Source of the DNA: CAZRWH01 sp964603905
GTDB lineage: Bacteria; Patescibacteriota; Gracilibacteria; UBA1369; UBA12470
DNA length: 32,846 nucleotides
Direction of reading: 5' to 3'
NCBI GenBank assembly: GCA_964603905.1
Contig: CAZRWH010000012.1
Span: 1-32,846, forward strand
Numbering within the stretch: position 1 is the stretch's first letter; the number at the start of each line of letters is the position of its first letter. Made by a program: the position numbers and the translations under genes. Positions 1-7,569 of the stretch are shown here, piece by piece. The notes under the pieces are model-generated. The model was not told the origin of the DNA and searched no databases. It worked only from the letters and a program-made list of their open reading frames with translations.

Positions 1-55
1 GGATCTTGATCTTTAGGATCTGTGTTTTGATCTTTAGGATCTGTGCTCATTTTTA
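1..55. repeat. Left copy of 55-bp terminal direct repeat
   Basis: Bases 1-55 are identical to 32792-32846. This is what an assembler leaves when a circular or circularly permuted molecule is opened, so the sequence is best read as a circle. The repeat covers the first codons and part of the leader of the scaffold gene: its start codon appears at 48-50 here and at 32839-32841 at the other end, and its ribosome binding site is only present here, at 56-60 (AGAGG on the minus strand, five bases from ATG). Biological terminal repeats cannot be excluded, but 55 bp matches a common assembly k-mer. Confidence 0.95.
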
Positions 56-276
56 CCTCTTTAGTGAGTTATGATAAAATCTTGCTGGTGAAAATTAATT
101 CCATTTTCAACGAAACAAAAGAAAAAAGCTGAACGATTTTCCCTCATTGGTTAACCCCCATGCCTTTTAATAATATAATCTAAATTAATATAATATAATA
201 TAAAGCAATCAAACTCTTTTTGCTTCTTTTTTGCTCTTTTCATATCTTTCCTTTTATCTTTGCATATAACTGCATA
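51..276 (-). other. Intergenic leader of the capsid operon
   Basis: This gap separates the head-closure gene (ending at 277) from the scaffold gene, which starts at 50 here (32841 at the far end). It is very AT-rich at 165-215, with runs of TATAATATAAT-like sequence, and holds the scaffold ribosome binding site at 56-60. No GC-rich terminator hairpin is visible. A 30-codon frame on the minus strand (151-243) has an AGGA-type ribosome binding site and begins with a lysine-rich stretch, but its low-complexity composition makes it doubtful. The most likely role is a promoter region for the abundant capsid proteins. Confidence 0.6.
185..212 (-). promoter_or_regulatory. Possible sigma70-type promoter for scaffold and capsid
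   Basis: On the minus strand TTGATT (207-212) lies 16 bp upstream of TATTAA (185-190), inside the AT-rich tract ahead of the scaffold gene. Each box matches the bacterial housekeeping consensus only partly, and the surrounding TA repeats offer other -10 choices, so the exact position is uncertain. Placement before the scaffold and capsid genes, the most strongly expressed late genes, supports some promoter here. Confidence 0.3.
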
Positions 277-771
277 TCATCCTATCTTGTGAGTTATCTT
301 CTTTGGCTTCTTGTTTAATTCTTTAACTATGTGGGTATGCACCATTTTGTCAATCTTAGCTTGAGCAGAGGGGGAGATCGGGTTATTTTCGTCACCTAAT
401 GATCTGCCGTTTTTAATATTGTGAATTACTCTTGCGCCAAAAGTCGGCCATCCAACTCGAACGTTTGTTTTGGTTGCTCTGCCTATCTGTTTGAGGTCTC
501 TCATCATGTCACCAGACAGCCTAAGATTGGGCGGACTTGTTTGTTTTGATGATTGACGAGGGAAGCGCTTTTTACCTTTATTTGCTCCCCTGGTCTTTCT
601 TCCGCCTTCTGATTTCATTTTAGCATAAAGATCATCATAGCTATCCCACTTCTCACCATCAGAGCCGATTCCCTTCTTTGACTCTTTTTTGATCGTCTGA
701 ATGACAATGTTGCCAATCTTCTTCATGATAGCAATACTAAAAATATTTATTGGTGGGATTTTAACCTGCAT
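277..771 (-). CDS. Head-closure / virion morphogenesis protein
   Basis: This 164-residue basic protein resembles the Mu gpG / HK97 gp10-like virion morphogenesis group that joins head and tail. The supporting features are the GS-G-KW-Y segment near residues 36-45, the LRLSGDM stretch near 83-89 and VRVGWP near 104-109, a combination seen in those families. It follows portal and MuF head genes and precedes scaffold, which suits a neck or head-closure role. The chosen ATG overlaps the preceding gene by 11 nt and has only a weak purine-rich leader, so translation may be coupled. Family assignment is by recognition of motifs, not by alignment. Confidence 0.6.
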   Translation of the reverse strand: MQVKIPPINIFSIAIMKKIGNIVIQTIKKESKKGIGSDGEKWDSYDDLYAKMKSEGGRKTRGANKGKKRFPRQSSKQTSPPNLRLSGDMMRDLKQIGRATKTNVRVGWPTFGARVIHNIKNGRSLGDENNPISPSAQAKIDKMVHTHIVKELNKKPKKITHKIG

Positions 772-958
772 TCTTTTTGTATACTATACCGTTATCGTTT
801 TTATATGGACTTTTATGATCTATTTCTCCAGATAATATCTCGTCTGGTATTTCTTTGTATGCTAAACACTTGCGACCACCTTGATAATACATACAATCAT
901 TACAAAGAGGTGTGCTCCATGTATCTTTAGAATCTTTAAACTTATCATTGTTGCTCAT
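761..958 (-). CDS. Small cysteine-rich head-gene neighbour
   Basis: This 65-residue protein has a CxxC pair (C19, C22) and a third cysteine (C31), followed by an IPDEIL segment, a histidine and a DNGIVY ending. The same order (CxxC, YxGG, C, IP-EI, H, DNGI) is familiar from small proteins encoded beside MuF/portal genes in many phages; their function is unknown to me, though metal binding is plausible. The start has a good GAGGGA ribosome binding site. It sits directly after the MuF-type protein and overlaps the next gene by 11 nt. Confidence 0.7.
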   Translation of the reverse strand: MSNNDKFKDSKDTWSTPLCNDCMYYQGGRKCLAYKEIPDEILSGEIDHKSPYKNDNGIVYKKNAG

Positions 959-959
959 T

Positions 960-2366
960 TTATATTTCCCTCATAATTACTTCTAATTTACTCCACATTT
1001 TCCCTTCTAATGCTTTTTGTGTTTCTGTTACCGATACTATTTCGAACTTCGTTCCTATATTATATAAGATTTCAGCTTCTCCGCCCATGCCAAGGCCGTC
1101 TAAATTGACACCTGTTTTCCCCTCTATTTTAACAAGAACGCTGTGCACCGCCTGGTCTATCCTTGCGAAATCTGCACCGACATTATAGTTGGCGGACGTC
1201 GAGATAAATTGATTAGACTTTATCACCTTATTTTTTTTATATATATCGGCTAATATATTATAATCATCTATACCGGCGATTTCCATTCCTCTGTAAACAG
1301 TCCCTTTGTGTTTTGGCGCTTTGGCCAATGATTTGGTTATATCATTAATATATTGTAAATCGTCCCAAGCAATAGCATCCCTCCCGTACTTCTCTATTTG
1401 TCTTGCAGCTTCATTAATTCTTAAGTATCCAGAGGATGTATACACATCGACAGCCATACGTTGCGAATTACTAGCAGTATTTAACCAATAATTAGAAGCC
1501 GCGTCATAGGTGTCTTTATATTCTTGGACTCCTGCATCGAGATCAGCAGGTTTGATGCCCAGATTATCCGCTTTGGTTTTTGGCTTAGCTACAGTCTTTG
1601 GTTTGGTTGTAGGCTTTACATCTGCCTTAGAAGCAGTTGTCTTCTCTGCTTTTAGCTGCTCGGCTTTCTTTTGCAGTGATGGTTCTGCTATGTCTACCGG
1701 AACCCATTGATGTCTGCAGTTGTATCCACCCCCCTCAATGAATGCACCGCCAAATCTTTCTTCAATTGCACCCATGTTTAGATCTCCGGCTTCAACCATA
1801 TCTAAGCAGAAAGGCCTTGTCTTTCCATCTACCGGCCCTTCGTATCTATATTTCCTCAAAGCAGTGTCGTTCTTGGCCATTTCGTAATTGACAGACCTGC
1901 TGTAAGTATTTAATGCTGTGTTAACTTCTGTCCTTATATGATGATCTAATTCGCCCGTCTTTTCTTTTAGCAGCTTTCTTATTGTCCCTTCGTCTTGTCC
2001 TAACATAACCCCTCTTTGGATTACATTATTCCAATGATTTGTCAATCCTTTCCCTGCAACCATTATCTTGCTGGCGCCAATATGAGATAATGCGCTTAAC
2101 ATTTCAGGAGTAATAGTCCCCCAGTCATCCATCCGCTTAAGAATCGTGGTCATTGATTTAGATACAATAGCTTGGGCCTCTTTATCTATTGTATTATAAA
2201 AGCTCATATAGGCTTTATTCATGAGAGCTAATTTATATTCTGCTGGGGCGGCTGTGTTTTTCCATATATTCCACAACGTATCCATAAACTGATTTTCCTT
2301 GAATAGAATATATTTCAATAGAATCTCGGCTTCTTTATCTATTGTTTTTCGTACAGCTGCTGACAT
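960..2366 (-). CDS. MuF-type minor head protein fused to an ADP-ribosyltransferase
   Basis: This 468-residue protein has two parts. Residues about 110-226 match the Mu gpF / SPP1 gp7 head morphogenesis domain: RTEVN at 145-149, YRYEGPVDGKTRPFC at 173-187 and GGGYNCRHQWVPV at 212-224. A lysine/alanine/threonine-rich linker (about 235-268) follows. Residues about 275-468 look like an arginine-type mono-ADP-ribosyltransferase: VYRG with R359, FISTS at 387-391 and GGEAEIL with E430-x-E432, which is the R-S-E triad with the ExE of arginine-modifying toxins. MuF proteins sit inside the head near the portal and some are ejected with DNA, so I infer that the enzyme is packaged and delivered at infection, as T4 Alt is. 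The start has little ribosome binding site and abuts the portal stop, suggesting coupling. Confidence 0.87.
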   Translation of the reverse strand: MSAAVRKTIDKEAEILLKYILFKENQFMDTLWNIWKNTAAPAEYKLALMNKAYMSFYNTIDKEAQAIVSKSMTTILKRMDDWGTITPEMLSALSHIGASKIMVAGKGLTNHWNNVIQRGVMLGQDEGTIRKLLKEKTGELDHHIRTEVNTALNTYSRSVNYEMAKNDTALRKYRYEGPVDGKTRPFCLDMVEAGDLNMGAIEERFGGAFIEGGGYNCRHQWVPVDIAEPSLQKKAEQLKAEKTTASKADVKPTTKPKTVAKPKTKADNLGIKPADLDAGVQEYKDTYDAASNYWLNTASNSQRMAVDVYTSSGYLRINEAARQIEKYGRDAIAWDDLQYINDITKSLAKAPKHKGTVYRGMEIAGIDDYNILADIYKKNKVIKSNQFISTSANYNVGADFARIDQAVHSVLVKIEGKTGVNLDGLGMGGEAEILYNIGTKFEIVSVTETQKALEGKMWSKLEVIMREI

Positions 2367-3728
2367 TTATTGTGCTGGGGTTTTTAATGCTTCGATAAAG
2401 TTGTTTTGTTTTTCCTCTGCCTTGGCGGCCGTATATTTTTCCATTTTAGCAGCTAATTCATCCTCTGACATATCTGGGTTCTTCCATCTGAAATAATCTT
2501 CAGCAGTCGCAAAACCTCTATCTAGTTCCCAATCCCATTGGTCTCGTTCCTCTTCTTTGCTCATTGGGGGTGTAGGCTCAGCGAAATTAACATAGTACTC
2601 ATCAGATACTTTAATGCCGTGTACGTCGAGCAGGCGCTGATCTACTTTAAAGCGCTTATCTTCCCAAGATCTCCAAGTGTCTAAGACAGATGCTTCTCTC
2701 TGCTCAAGGTTGTCGAGATTCTCAATTGTTAGAGCTATCCCTGACTTTGCTTGTCCTTTATCCGCCCACTTAACAACCAAGAAGTTATTGTGCAGTGGTA
2801 CCTCAGTCATATATTTAAGTGTTTCAATTAGCTGATCTAAGGACGCAGATCCGAGCCTTCCGATATCTGCTTCATGAGGAATGATAATAAACTTATCTGT
2901 TCCACTCGGCATTTCATCTGCCACATCATCCACTCCCTTAATCCACTTGATGCCGACAGCGTCAAATCGATAAGCAAGTGCAAGCTCTGTCATTCCAATG
3001 TCGAGTTGGTGATTAGCCTTAACAATATCTGTTGCTCCCTCTACCCAGAAGTCCCCTGCAATCTGCGGCTCTCTATGTGTGAATGTAAAAGGCAGAATAT
3101 CATAAGGATTGATCATCTCTGAGTTCTCTTCACCGTTCGGCTTTTTGGCTGGGATTGCCTTATTGTCGTAATAGATGAAGTGCTCACCCTGCTTTCCATT
3201 ATATGTTTTGGTCCACACTGCATGTGCTGTTTGACCATCCCTTGCCCCACCATAATTATATAGAGGATAACTAACTCCAAAAGGCTCCGACTCACCAGGA
3301 AGAAAGTATGGCTTAAACAGTGGAATCGGATCATAAGCAAGCCTGTCGCTTTGTGTTAGCTCATCTGTAATCACCTTACTTCTGAAGCACATAGTTCCCA
3401 ACAAGAAGGTAAGCTTCTCTAGTTGACGTCTCTGCTTATCAAGCCCTTGAGTTAGGTCTAAGTACTTTTCATCTGCTGCTACAGTTGGATTTTTCTTGTA
3501 CACCAACGCTCTTTGGTTCACAACTCGCTTGGTGAGCGATTGTGTGAACACTGGAATTTGCGCTAGTGATGTCCCTTTGAAATACTCCTTCACATATATG
3601 TCGGTGGAATTGTGCTCGTAGTATTTAATCAGCTTTATGCGCTCTGCCTCTCTTTTCTCCTCTACTTCGTTTAAGTATTTATTGAGACTTGCAACAATCG
3701 CATTGCGTGTCATATCTTGAATTACCAT
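2367..3728 (-). CDS. Portal protein
   Basis: This 453-residue protein lies directly between the terminase large subunit and the MuF head protein, the standard place for a portal. Its length is normal for portals. The N-terminal part has the helical, charged character seen in the family (VYKKNP near residues 76-81, and the segment ending LGTMCFRSKVI near 110-120 leading to the wing). The C-terminal third contains an EQREASVLDTW-type helix and ends in a charged, alanine-rich tail. It forms the dodecameric DNA channel at one capsid vertex and docks terminase. The ATG overlaps the terminase gene by 7 nt and has an AAAGAG ribosome binding site. Assignment rests on context and general resemblance to SPP1-like portals. 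Confidence 0.85.
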   Translation of the reverse strand: MVIQDMTRNAIVASLNKYLNEVEEKREAERIKLIKYYEHNSTDIYVKEYFKGTSLAQIPVFTQSLTKRVVNQRALVYKKNPTVAADEKYLDLTQGLDKQRRQLEKLTFLLGTMCFRSKVITDELTQSDRLAYDPIPLFKPYFLPGESEPFGVSYPLYNYGGARDGQTAHAVWTKTYNGKQGEHFIYYDNKAIPAKKPNGEENSEMINPYDILPFTFTHREPQIAGDFWVEGATDIVKANHQLDIGMTELALAYRFDAVGIKWIKGVDDVADEMPSGTDKFIIIPHEADIGRLGSASLDQLIETLKYMTEVPLHNNFLVVKWADKGQAKSGIALTIENLDNLEQREASVLDTWRSWEDKRFKVDQRLLDVHGIKVSDEYYVNFAEPTPPMSKEEERDQWDWELDRGFATAEDYFRWKNPDMSEDELAAKMEKYTAAKAEEKQNNFIEALKTPAQ

Positions 3729-5236
3729 GTTGAACTCTTTACCTTTCTCTCCATTACTGGGAATTTGTGGGCTTCATAGTATCCAAAGCCGTCTGACATG
3801 TGCTCTACATTGTCGGTCTTGTCGATACCATCGTCCTTTCTTCGTGTTTGCTCTAATGAGTCAATCAATACTCTGCATTTGCGCGATATCAACACCCAAG
3901 ACTTATCATCACACTGCCAATCGCACAATCGTTTGTTGACGGCGTTAATTCGCGACTTGATCGGCGGGTTTGATAACGGGACCTGCATTATGACTTGCCA
4001 GCCTTTGCTCTGCAGGACACTCTTAATGATTGAATAGTCGGAAGACTTGCTTCTTGTATCCTTCCGCTTTCCCGTTGCGTCGCCGTATATGTATATAACT
4101 TTGTTTTGATGGCTTGCATATCTTGAGCAGAACTTCGAGATCACCGTTCCTGTGTCTGTAACATGCACCGCAAGCTCATCAAAGATTCTATCCTCCCTCT
4201 TGATCTCGTGCCCCATTGACCAGCACATAGGATCTACGTTGAAGTCACACATGAGATTGATTGGCAAATGAGAATCGTATAAGTCATCATCTGTTGTGTG
4301 TCTTTCGTAGTTAAACGCCTCATATGCCTTATCACTAATGGAGGCAGTGTAGTCAATATCTACTTCTGCTGCCAGGTCTTGAGGCGATCGCCTTTTCTTT
4401 TCTTCTTCGTACCAAGCATCGTCTTTGAGGGGATGGAGTTTCCAGTGAAGCCTGATCTTCTTTATGGCCCCAACCGCACCAGAGACGAGCTTATAGAACA
4501 TATTGTTTCTACCAAAGGCAGACGACACCGCTATTCTACAAGGAGTTGCATCTGATAATGACTGCCATGCTAATTCATCTGTGTGTTCCCACTTAGCAAA
4601 CTCATCTAAAAACACCATCTTATATCGACCACCCGTACCAAAGTATTTATTATTAGACTCTCCCTTGATGTATGATCCGGTCTCTGGGTTGATGAGACGC
4701 ATGAATGTATCGTGATTGTTTTTATTCCACCCCTTAGGAAGAAACCACGATGGCTGTCTGTATAAAAGGTATCTGATCTTTGGGAAGATCGCATCCATAG
4801 CGCCATGCTTATCAACAAACTCCTGCTTCCTAGAACCCACAAGAAAGTCATTCCCTGAGCCCTTAAATAGCCAATACCACAGAATGACGGCTGCTACAAT
4901 CCAACTCGCACCCATGTCCCTCGACTTCTCTATGGCGAGATCTCTACCAGCATCAATGTGCTCAACGAGCCTTAAAATGAAATCATCTTGAAACTTCCAG
5001 GTGATGAATAACAAGTGAGGAGAGTTATAGCCTAGCTGTATTTGCTGCTCTTTGCGAGGTTCGTATATCCATCCAAAGTGATTAATCCAGAACAAAACAT
5101 CCTGCGAGCAGTGTTTGTAGAGTGCCCCCCTATACTCATAATCGTTGTCGGATTCCGATAGAAGGACAGCTCTGTTATGATAGTTACTCTTTATTGAGTC
5201 GTGATCTAACAAACTCTTCTGCGTTCTTCCCATCAT
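3722..5236 (-). CDS. terL: Terminase large subunit
   Basis: This 504-residue packaging motor contains both expected modules. The ATPase has a Walker A-like EKSRDMGASW at 103-112, of the deviant form common in phage terminases, and a Walker B MVFLDE at 207-212. The C-terminal nuclease has an RNase H-like acidic set: D331 in MCDFNVDP, D386 in IYGDATG, and an aspartate in the HMSDGFGYY region (about D482). Together these pump and cut the DNA concatemer at the portal. The ATG chosen overlaps the small subunit gene by 53 nt and has a weak ribosome binding site, so the true start could lie a little downstream. Confidence 0.95.
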   Translation of the reverse strand: MMGRTQKSLLDHDSIKSNYHNRAVLLSESDNDYEYRGALYKHCSQDVLFWINHFGWIYEPRKEQQIQLGYNSPHLLFITWKFQDDFILRLVEHIDAGRDLAIEKSRDMGASWIVAAVILWYWLFKGSGNDFLVGSRKQEFVDKHGAMDAIFPKIRYLLYRQPSWFLPKGWNKNNHDTFMRLINPETGSYIKGESNNKYFGTGGRYKMVFLDEFAKWEHTDELAWQSLSDATPCRIAVSSAFGRNNMFYKLVSGAVGAIKKIRLHWKLHPLKDDAWYEEEKKRRSPQDLAAEVDIDYTASISDKAYEAFNYERHTTDDDLYDSHLPINLMCDFNVDPMCWSMGHEIKREDRIFDELAVHVTDTGTVISKFCSRYASHQNKVIYIYGDATGKRKDTRSKSSDYSIIKSVLQSKGWQVIMQVPLSNPPIKSRINAVNKRLCDWQCDDKSWVLISRKCRVLIDSLEQTRRKDDGIDKTDNVEHMSDGFGYYEAHKFPVMERKVKSSTW

Positions 5237-5492
5237 ATTGAATCATCTCAACTTCTTGTTTGATGCGCTCTATAGGTTTGCCCTCAGTCCTGTCAGCAAT
5301 GAATGTTCGAGCAGATGTATCGCCCTTAATGGCTTGCTCCCAAGCTGTTTGACACATTGCCTCATACTTGGTTACGCGCGTCTCTTCATCGTGGATTTCG
5401 TCTCCAATCCTACGGAGCAAGTCTGGAATTGTTCGTCCTTTTTTGGGGCGACCTTTCCGGTTTATTCTGGGGTCACCCTTTTTGAATGCCAT
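5184..5492 (-). CDS. terS: Putative terminase small subunit (DUF5681-like)
   Basis: This 102-residue protein opens with a KKGDPRINRKGRPKKG segment (residues 4-19), the signature of the DUF5681 group, and then a helical region with RTFIADRTEGKP near 62-73. In phages such proteins commonly occupy the terminase small subunit position, and here the gene lies immediately ahead of and overlapping the large subunit. The glycine/arginine/proline N-terminus suits DNA contact, and I infer a role in packaging-site recognition. The start is supported by a GGGG-type ribosome binding site seven bases upstream. Confidence 0.7.
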   Translation of the reverse strand: MAFKKGDPRINRKGRPKKGRTIPDLLRRIGDEIHDEETRVTKYEAMCQTAWEQAIKGDTSARTFIADRTEGKPIERIKQEVEMIQYDGKNAEEFVRSRLNKE

Positions 5493-5521
5493 AGATACCC
5501 CACTTGTTTTACAGTCTAAAC

Positions 5522-5749
5522 TTAACCACGCAAAACGGTAAATAAAAGCTCGTTGCTTAATGGCTTGGAGGTTTTCTGTGTCTTTCCTTTGAGCTTTTGA
5601 AGTCTTTTGTGAGCTGGTCCATTCTTTTTGATTCTATTGCTGTATAGTAGTGATTTATACAGATTTATGAGGTCTGATCTGCTGGTGTAGGATCCGTCTT
5701 TACTCAAGTATTCACAAGCTTTTCTAAGTGCTTTTTGGTCTTTATCCAT
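5522..5749 (-). CDS. Small basic protein upstream of terminase
   Basis: This 75-residue lysine-rich protein (KKNGPAHKRLQKLKGKTQKT in the middle) has no family I recognise. Its net positive charge and position one gene before the terminase small subunit suggest nucleic acid binding, possibly in packaging or late regulation, but this is only context. It starts one base after the stop of the preceding gene, in a run of small genes with GGAGAA-type ribosome binding sites. Confidence 0.65.
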   Translation of the reverse strand: MDKDQKALRKACEYLSKDGSYTSRSDLINLYKSLLYSNRIKKNGPAHKRLQKLKGKTQKTSKPLSNELLFTVLRG

Positions 5750-5750
5750 T

Positions 5751-6071
5751 TTATTCTCCTTCTTTTACCGATTTTGACAAGTCGTAAAATATTTTAACAA
5801 CTTTTTCTGTTAATTGTCGTTCTATCTCTTTTATGTTCTGTTGATTCTTTTGTTGGTTTTTTTGTTGTTCAATTTGCAACTGTTGCATTTGCTTATCTAT
5901 CCATGTTGGCCTCAACCTGAAACAATCCCATAAGTACACTAAATGTCTCCATACTTGTACAAAAATATGAATCGGGATTGGATAACATACCACACGCCTG
6001 CAGAGGGGGTCAAAGTATGCCAGCCCATAATATCTTGGAATCCTTGTTCCTTCTGGCAATGATTTTTTCAT
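5751..6071 (-). CDS. Hypothetical protein with hydrophobic N-half and coiled-coil tail
   Basis: This protein has 106 residues. The first half (YYGLAYFDPLCRRVVCYPIP around residues 14-33, then a hydrophobic IHIFVQVWRHLVYLWDCF segment around 34-51) could lie against or in a membrane. The second half is a glutamine/lysine/asparagine-rich helix, likely a coiled coil. Similar YYGLAYY-type small proteins occur in other phages, but I know no function. It is co-transcribed with the DUF7296-like gene one base away and has a clear GGAGAA ribosome binding site. Confidence 0.6.
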   Translation of the reverse strand: MKKSLPEGTRIPRYYGLAYFDPLCRRVVCYPIPIHIFVQVWRHLVYLWDCFRLRPTWIDKQMQQLQIEQQKNQQKNQQNIKEIERQLTEKVVKIFYDLSKSVKEGE

Positions 6072-6072
6072 T

Positions 6073-6444
6073 TTATTCTCCTTTTTTGATTTCTACAACT
6101 TTCCCTGACAGATAAAAGATACGAGCATCAGGCATAGTCCATCCATATTCATTCACAAGATATTGAGCATATTCTTCAATCGTTGTAAATGGAATTTTAA
6201 AGGCTTTGGAAACTTCTTCTAAATCTATTGAGCTGTGAGTATCAGCTTCATGCCATCTATCTCCACAACAATAACAATCCATTCCTTTTGCACAACCATC
6301 AAAGTAAACACCCAAATATTGTGCTATGTCATTGGCTTGCGTTGCATTTTTTGCTTCAATAAAAAGCTGATGACATATATTATTATCTACATGAAAATTA
6401 CCACCAGAATTATTCTGGCAAAATTCATAGAATTTTGTATTCAT
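6073..6444 (-). CDS. DUF7296-like conserved phage protein
   Basis: This 123-residue protein starts at the ATG at 6444, which has an AAGGAGGG ribosome binding site; the open frame extends seven codons further to a GTG without a site. The N-terminus KFYEFCQNNSGGNFHVD (residues 4-20) and the later GMDCYCCGDRW motif (about 54-64) are hallmarks of a protein family widespread in tailed phages, which I know as DUF7296. The CxCC cluster and nearby histidine could bind zinc. No function is established. It overlaps the zinc-ribbon gene upstream by 4 nt (ATGA). Confidence 0.75.
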   Translation of the reverse strand: MNTKFYEFCQNNSGGNFHVDNNICHQLFIEAKNATQANDIAQYLGVYFDGCAKGMDCYCCGDRWHEADTHSSIDLEEVSKAFKIPFTTIEEYAQYLVNEYGWTMPDARIFYLSGKVVEIKKGE

Positions 6445-6620
6445 TTTCCCTCCTTGGTTTGGCACTCACACAGCTCCCACACAGCTTTAATTCCGTCGTG
6501 AGTTTCGATGTATTTATTTCCCCCGCAATTAGGGCATTTGCCGAAGATTCGCTCGTAGCGCTCTTCGTACTCTTCCCGAGTAATCTGTCGAGGACGACGC
6601 TTATCTCCTTTGCCGTTCAT
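6441..6620 (-). CDS. Small zinc-ribbon-like protein
   Basis: This 59-residue frame has an ATG at 6618-6620 preceded by a GAAGAG site. After an arginine-rich start and an EEYEERYERIF helix it has a CPNCGG knuckle and a second CEC pair near the C-terminus, spaced like a short zinc ribbon. It ends in an ATGA overlap with the DUF7296-like gene, which supports it being real. Function is unknown; a DNA- or RNA-binding regulator is possible. Confidence 0.65.
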   Translation of the reverse strand: MNGKGDKRRPRQITREEYEERYERIFGKCPNCGGNKYIETHDGIKAVWELCECQTKEGK

Positions 6621-6641
6621 AATAAGCTCTTCATTTGTCGT

Positions 6642-6926
6642 TTAGACTGCTTTTTTTCTTGCATACCAGTCCCTCAATATGTTTATGTGTTCATCTATGT
6701 CAATGTTGTACTTCAACTCAAACATGCGTCTGCCCATTGTGTGGATTTCTGTGTGATGCTCTACACACAGCGGAATAGCGGAATAATGCTCTTTGAGTGG
6801 CTTATTCCTATTCCTTCCCATCCCAATGGCCTTTGTATGATGCGGAACACCCTCCTTGTTACACACCAAGCAGGTCTGACCTCTAATCCAATCCAAATAT
6901 TCTAGCGGCCTAGACGATGAGCTCAT
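6642..6926 (-). CDS. HNH-type nuclease-like protein
   Basis: This 94-residue protein carries the layout of small phage HNH/DUF968-type putative nucleases: CLVC (C19, C22), HH (29-30), GMGRNRNKP (35-43), and IPLCVEHHTEIH (51-62) with C54, H57, H58 and H62. The cysteines would hold a structural zinc and the histidines would form the metal-dependent nuclease core. Proteins of this kind sit near recombination or packaging genes; here the gene lies between dUTPase and terminase, so a role in recombination or DNA end processing is plausible. I prefer the ATG at 6926 (GGGA site) to the upstream TTG. It overlaps the preceding small gene by 17 nt. Confidence 0.75.
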   Translation of the reverse strand: MSSSSRPLEYLDWIRGQTCLVCNKEGVPHHTKAIGMGRNRNKPLKEHYSAIPLCVEHHTEIHTMGRRMFELKYNIDIDEHINILRDWYARKKAV

Positions 6927-7056
6927 ATGCGATCCCAACCACCAATAGCAAATCAACTACAAAGCACATCACAGTTATGATTTGAACAGGCATTGCGAAC
7001 GCTATGTCTAGTGCCTCCAACGCCTTAACGTACAAGAATAGTAATATTAGTGCCAT
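6910..7056 (-). CDS. Small hydrophobic membrane peptide
   Basis: This 48-residue frame begins with ATG at 7054-7056, five bases after a perfect AAGGAGG. The sequence starts MALILLFLYVKALEAL and is hydrophobic almost throughout (VMCFVVDLLLVVGIAY near residues 29-44), so one or two membrane spans are likely. It overlaps the HNH gene by 17 nt. The strong ribosome binding site and operon fit make it credible. No homologue is recognised; an inner-membrane effector such as an exclusion or lysis-timing peptide is possible. Confidence 0.65.
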   Translation of the reverse strand: MALILLFLYVKALEALDIAFAMPVQIITVMCFVVDLLLVVGIAYELIV

Positions 7057-7069
7057 TTTTCCTCCTTAC

Positions 7070-7137
7070 TGGAGTAGGGGGAGGCGCAAGGTCAACACAA
7101 AACAATAGCCTATGATTTTCAATGCCTCCCCCCTCCA
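7070..7137 (-). promoter_or_regulatory. GC-rich inverted repeat after dUTPase
   Basis: Arms 7077-7085 (GGGGGAGGC on the plus strand) and 7124-7132 pair perfectly over 9 bp, and the stem extends to 7070-7074 with 7133-7137 around a small bulge, giving about 14 pairs with a 38-nt loop. It fills the gap between the dUTPase stop (7138) and the AAGGAGG of the next gene (7060-7066). No uridine run follows, so it is not a standard terminator. Because the CCUCC arms could also pair with that ribosome binding site, translational control or mRNA processing is an option. Confidence 0.6.
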
Positions 7138-7569
7138 TTAGTTTCCTGAGCTTCCAAAGCCTCTTTCGCGACGATCGTTTTTGATGGCCCTTAGCTGCTC
7201 TTTAGTTATCAATTCAATGTTGCATTTGGGAACCTCATACACAATCACCTGACAAAATCGCTCGAACCTCTTTATTGTATAAGGCTTGTCCCCTCTGTTG
7301 TGCATTAAAACAGCACAATTCCCAGTGTATCCGTCATCCATTACATTGTGATGAGACGGGATAACATTGTGTTTGAAGGCAAGACTGCTCCTTGGTGCGA
7401 ATGTATAGTAGTGGCCTTTTGGCGCAATAATTCGCACGCCGATCTCAACGAGCTTTCTTTCGCCTGGCTGAATTGTTGCTTCTTCGTAGGCGTATACATC
7501 CAACCCAGCATCGTCTTGCAAGGCGCGTTTGGGGACCATCGCATCTTCGTATTCAAGAAATATTTTCAA
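7138..7569 (-). CDS. dut: dUTP diphosphatase
   Basis: This 143-residue trimeric-type dUTPase splits dUTP into dUMP and pyrophosphate, keeping uracil out of phage DNA. All five family motifs are present: DAGLD at 20-24, PRSSL at 59-63, NVMDDGY at 75-81 with catalytic D78, RFCQVIV at 104-110, and the glycine-rich C-terminal RRERGFGSSG at 133-142 that closes over the substrate. The start is TTG at 7569, supported by a GGAG site seven bases upstream; it overlaps the DpdA gene by 17 nt and so is the last member of the modification operon. Confidence 0.95.
   Translation of the reverse strand: MKIFLEYEDAMVPKRALQDDAGLDVYAYEEATIQPGERKLVEIGVRIIAPKGHYYTFAPRSSLAFKHNVIPSHHNVMDDGYTGNCAVLMHNRGDKPYTIKRFERFCQVIVYEVPKCNIELITKEQLRAIKNDRRERGFGSSGN

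Noticed and set aside
6435..6905. 156-codon plus-strand frame across several small genes
   Set aside because: It covers the HNH, zinc-ribbon and DUF7296-like genes, all of which have good ribosome binding sites and cysteine motifs on the minus strand.
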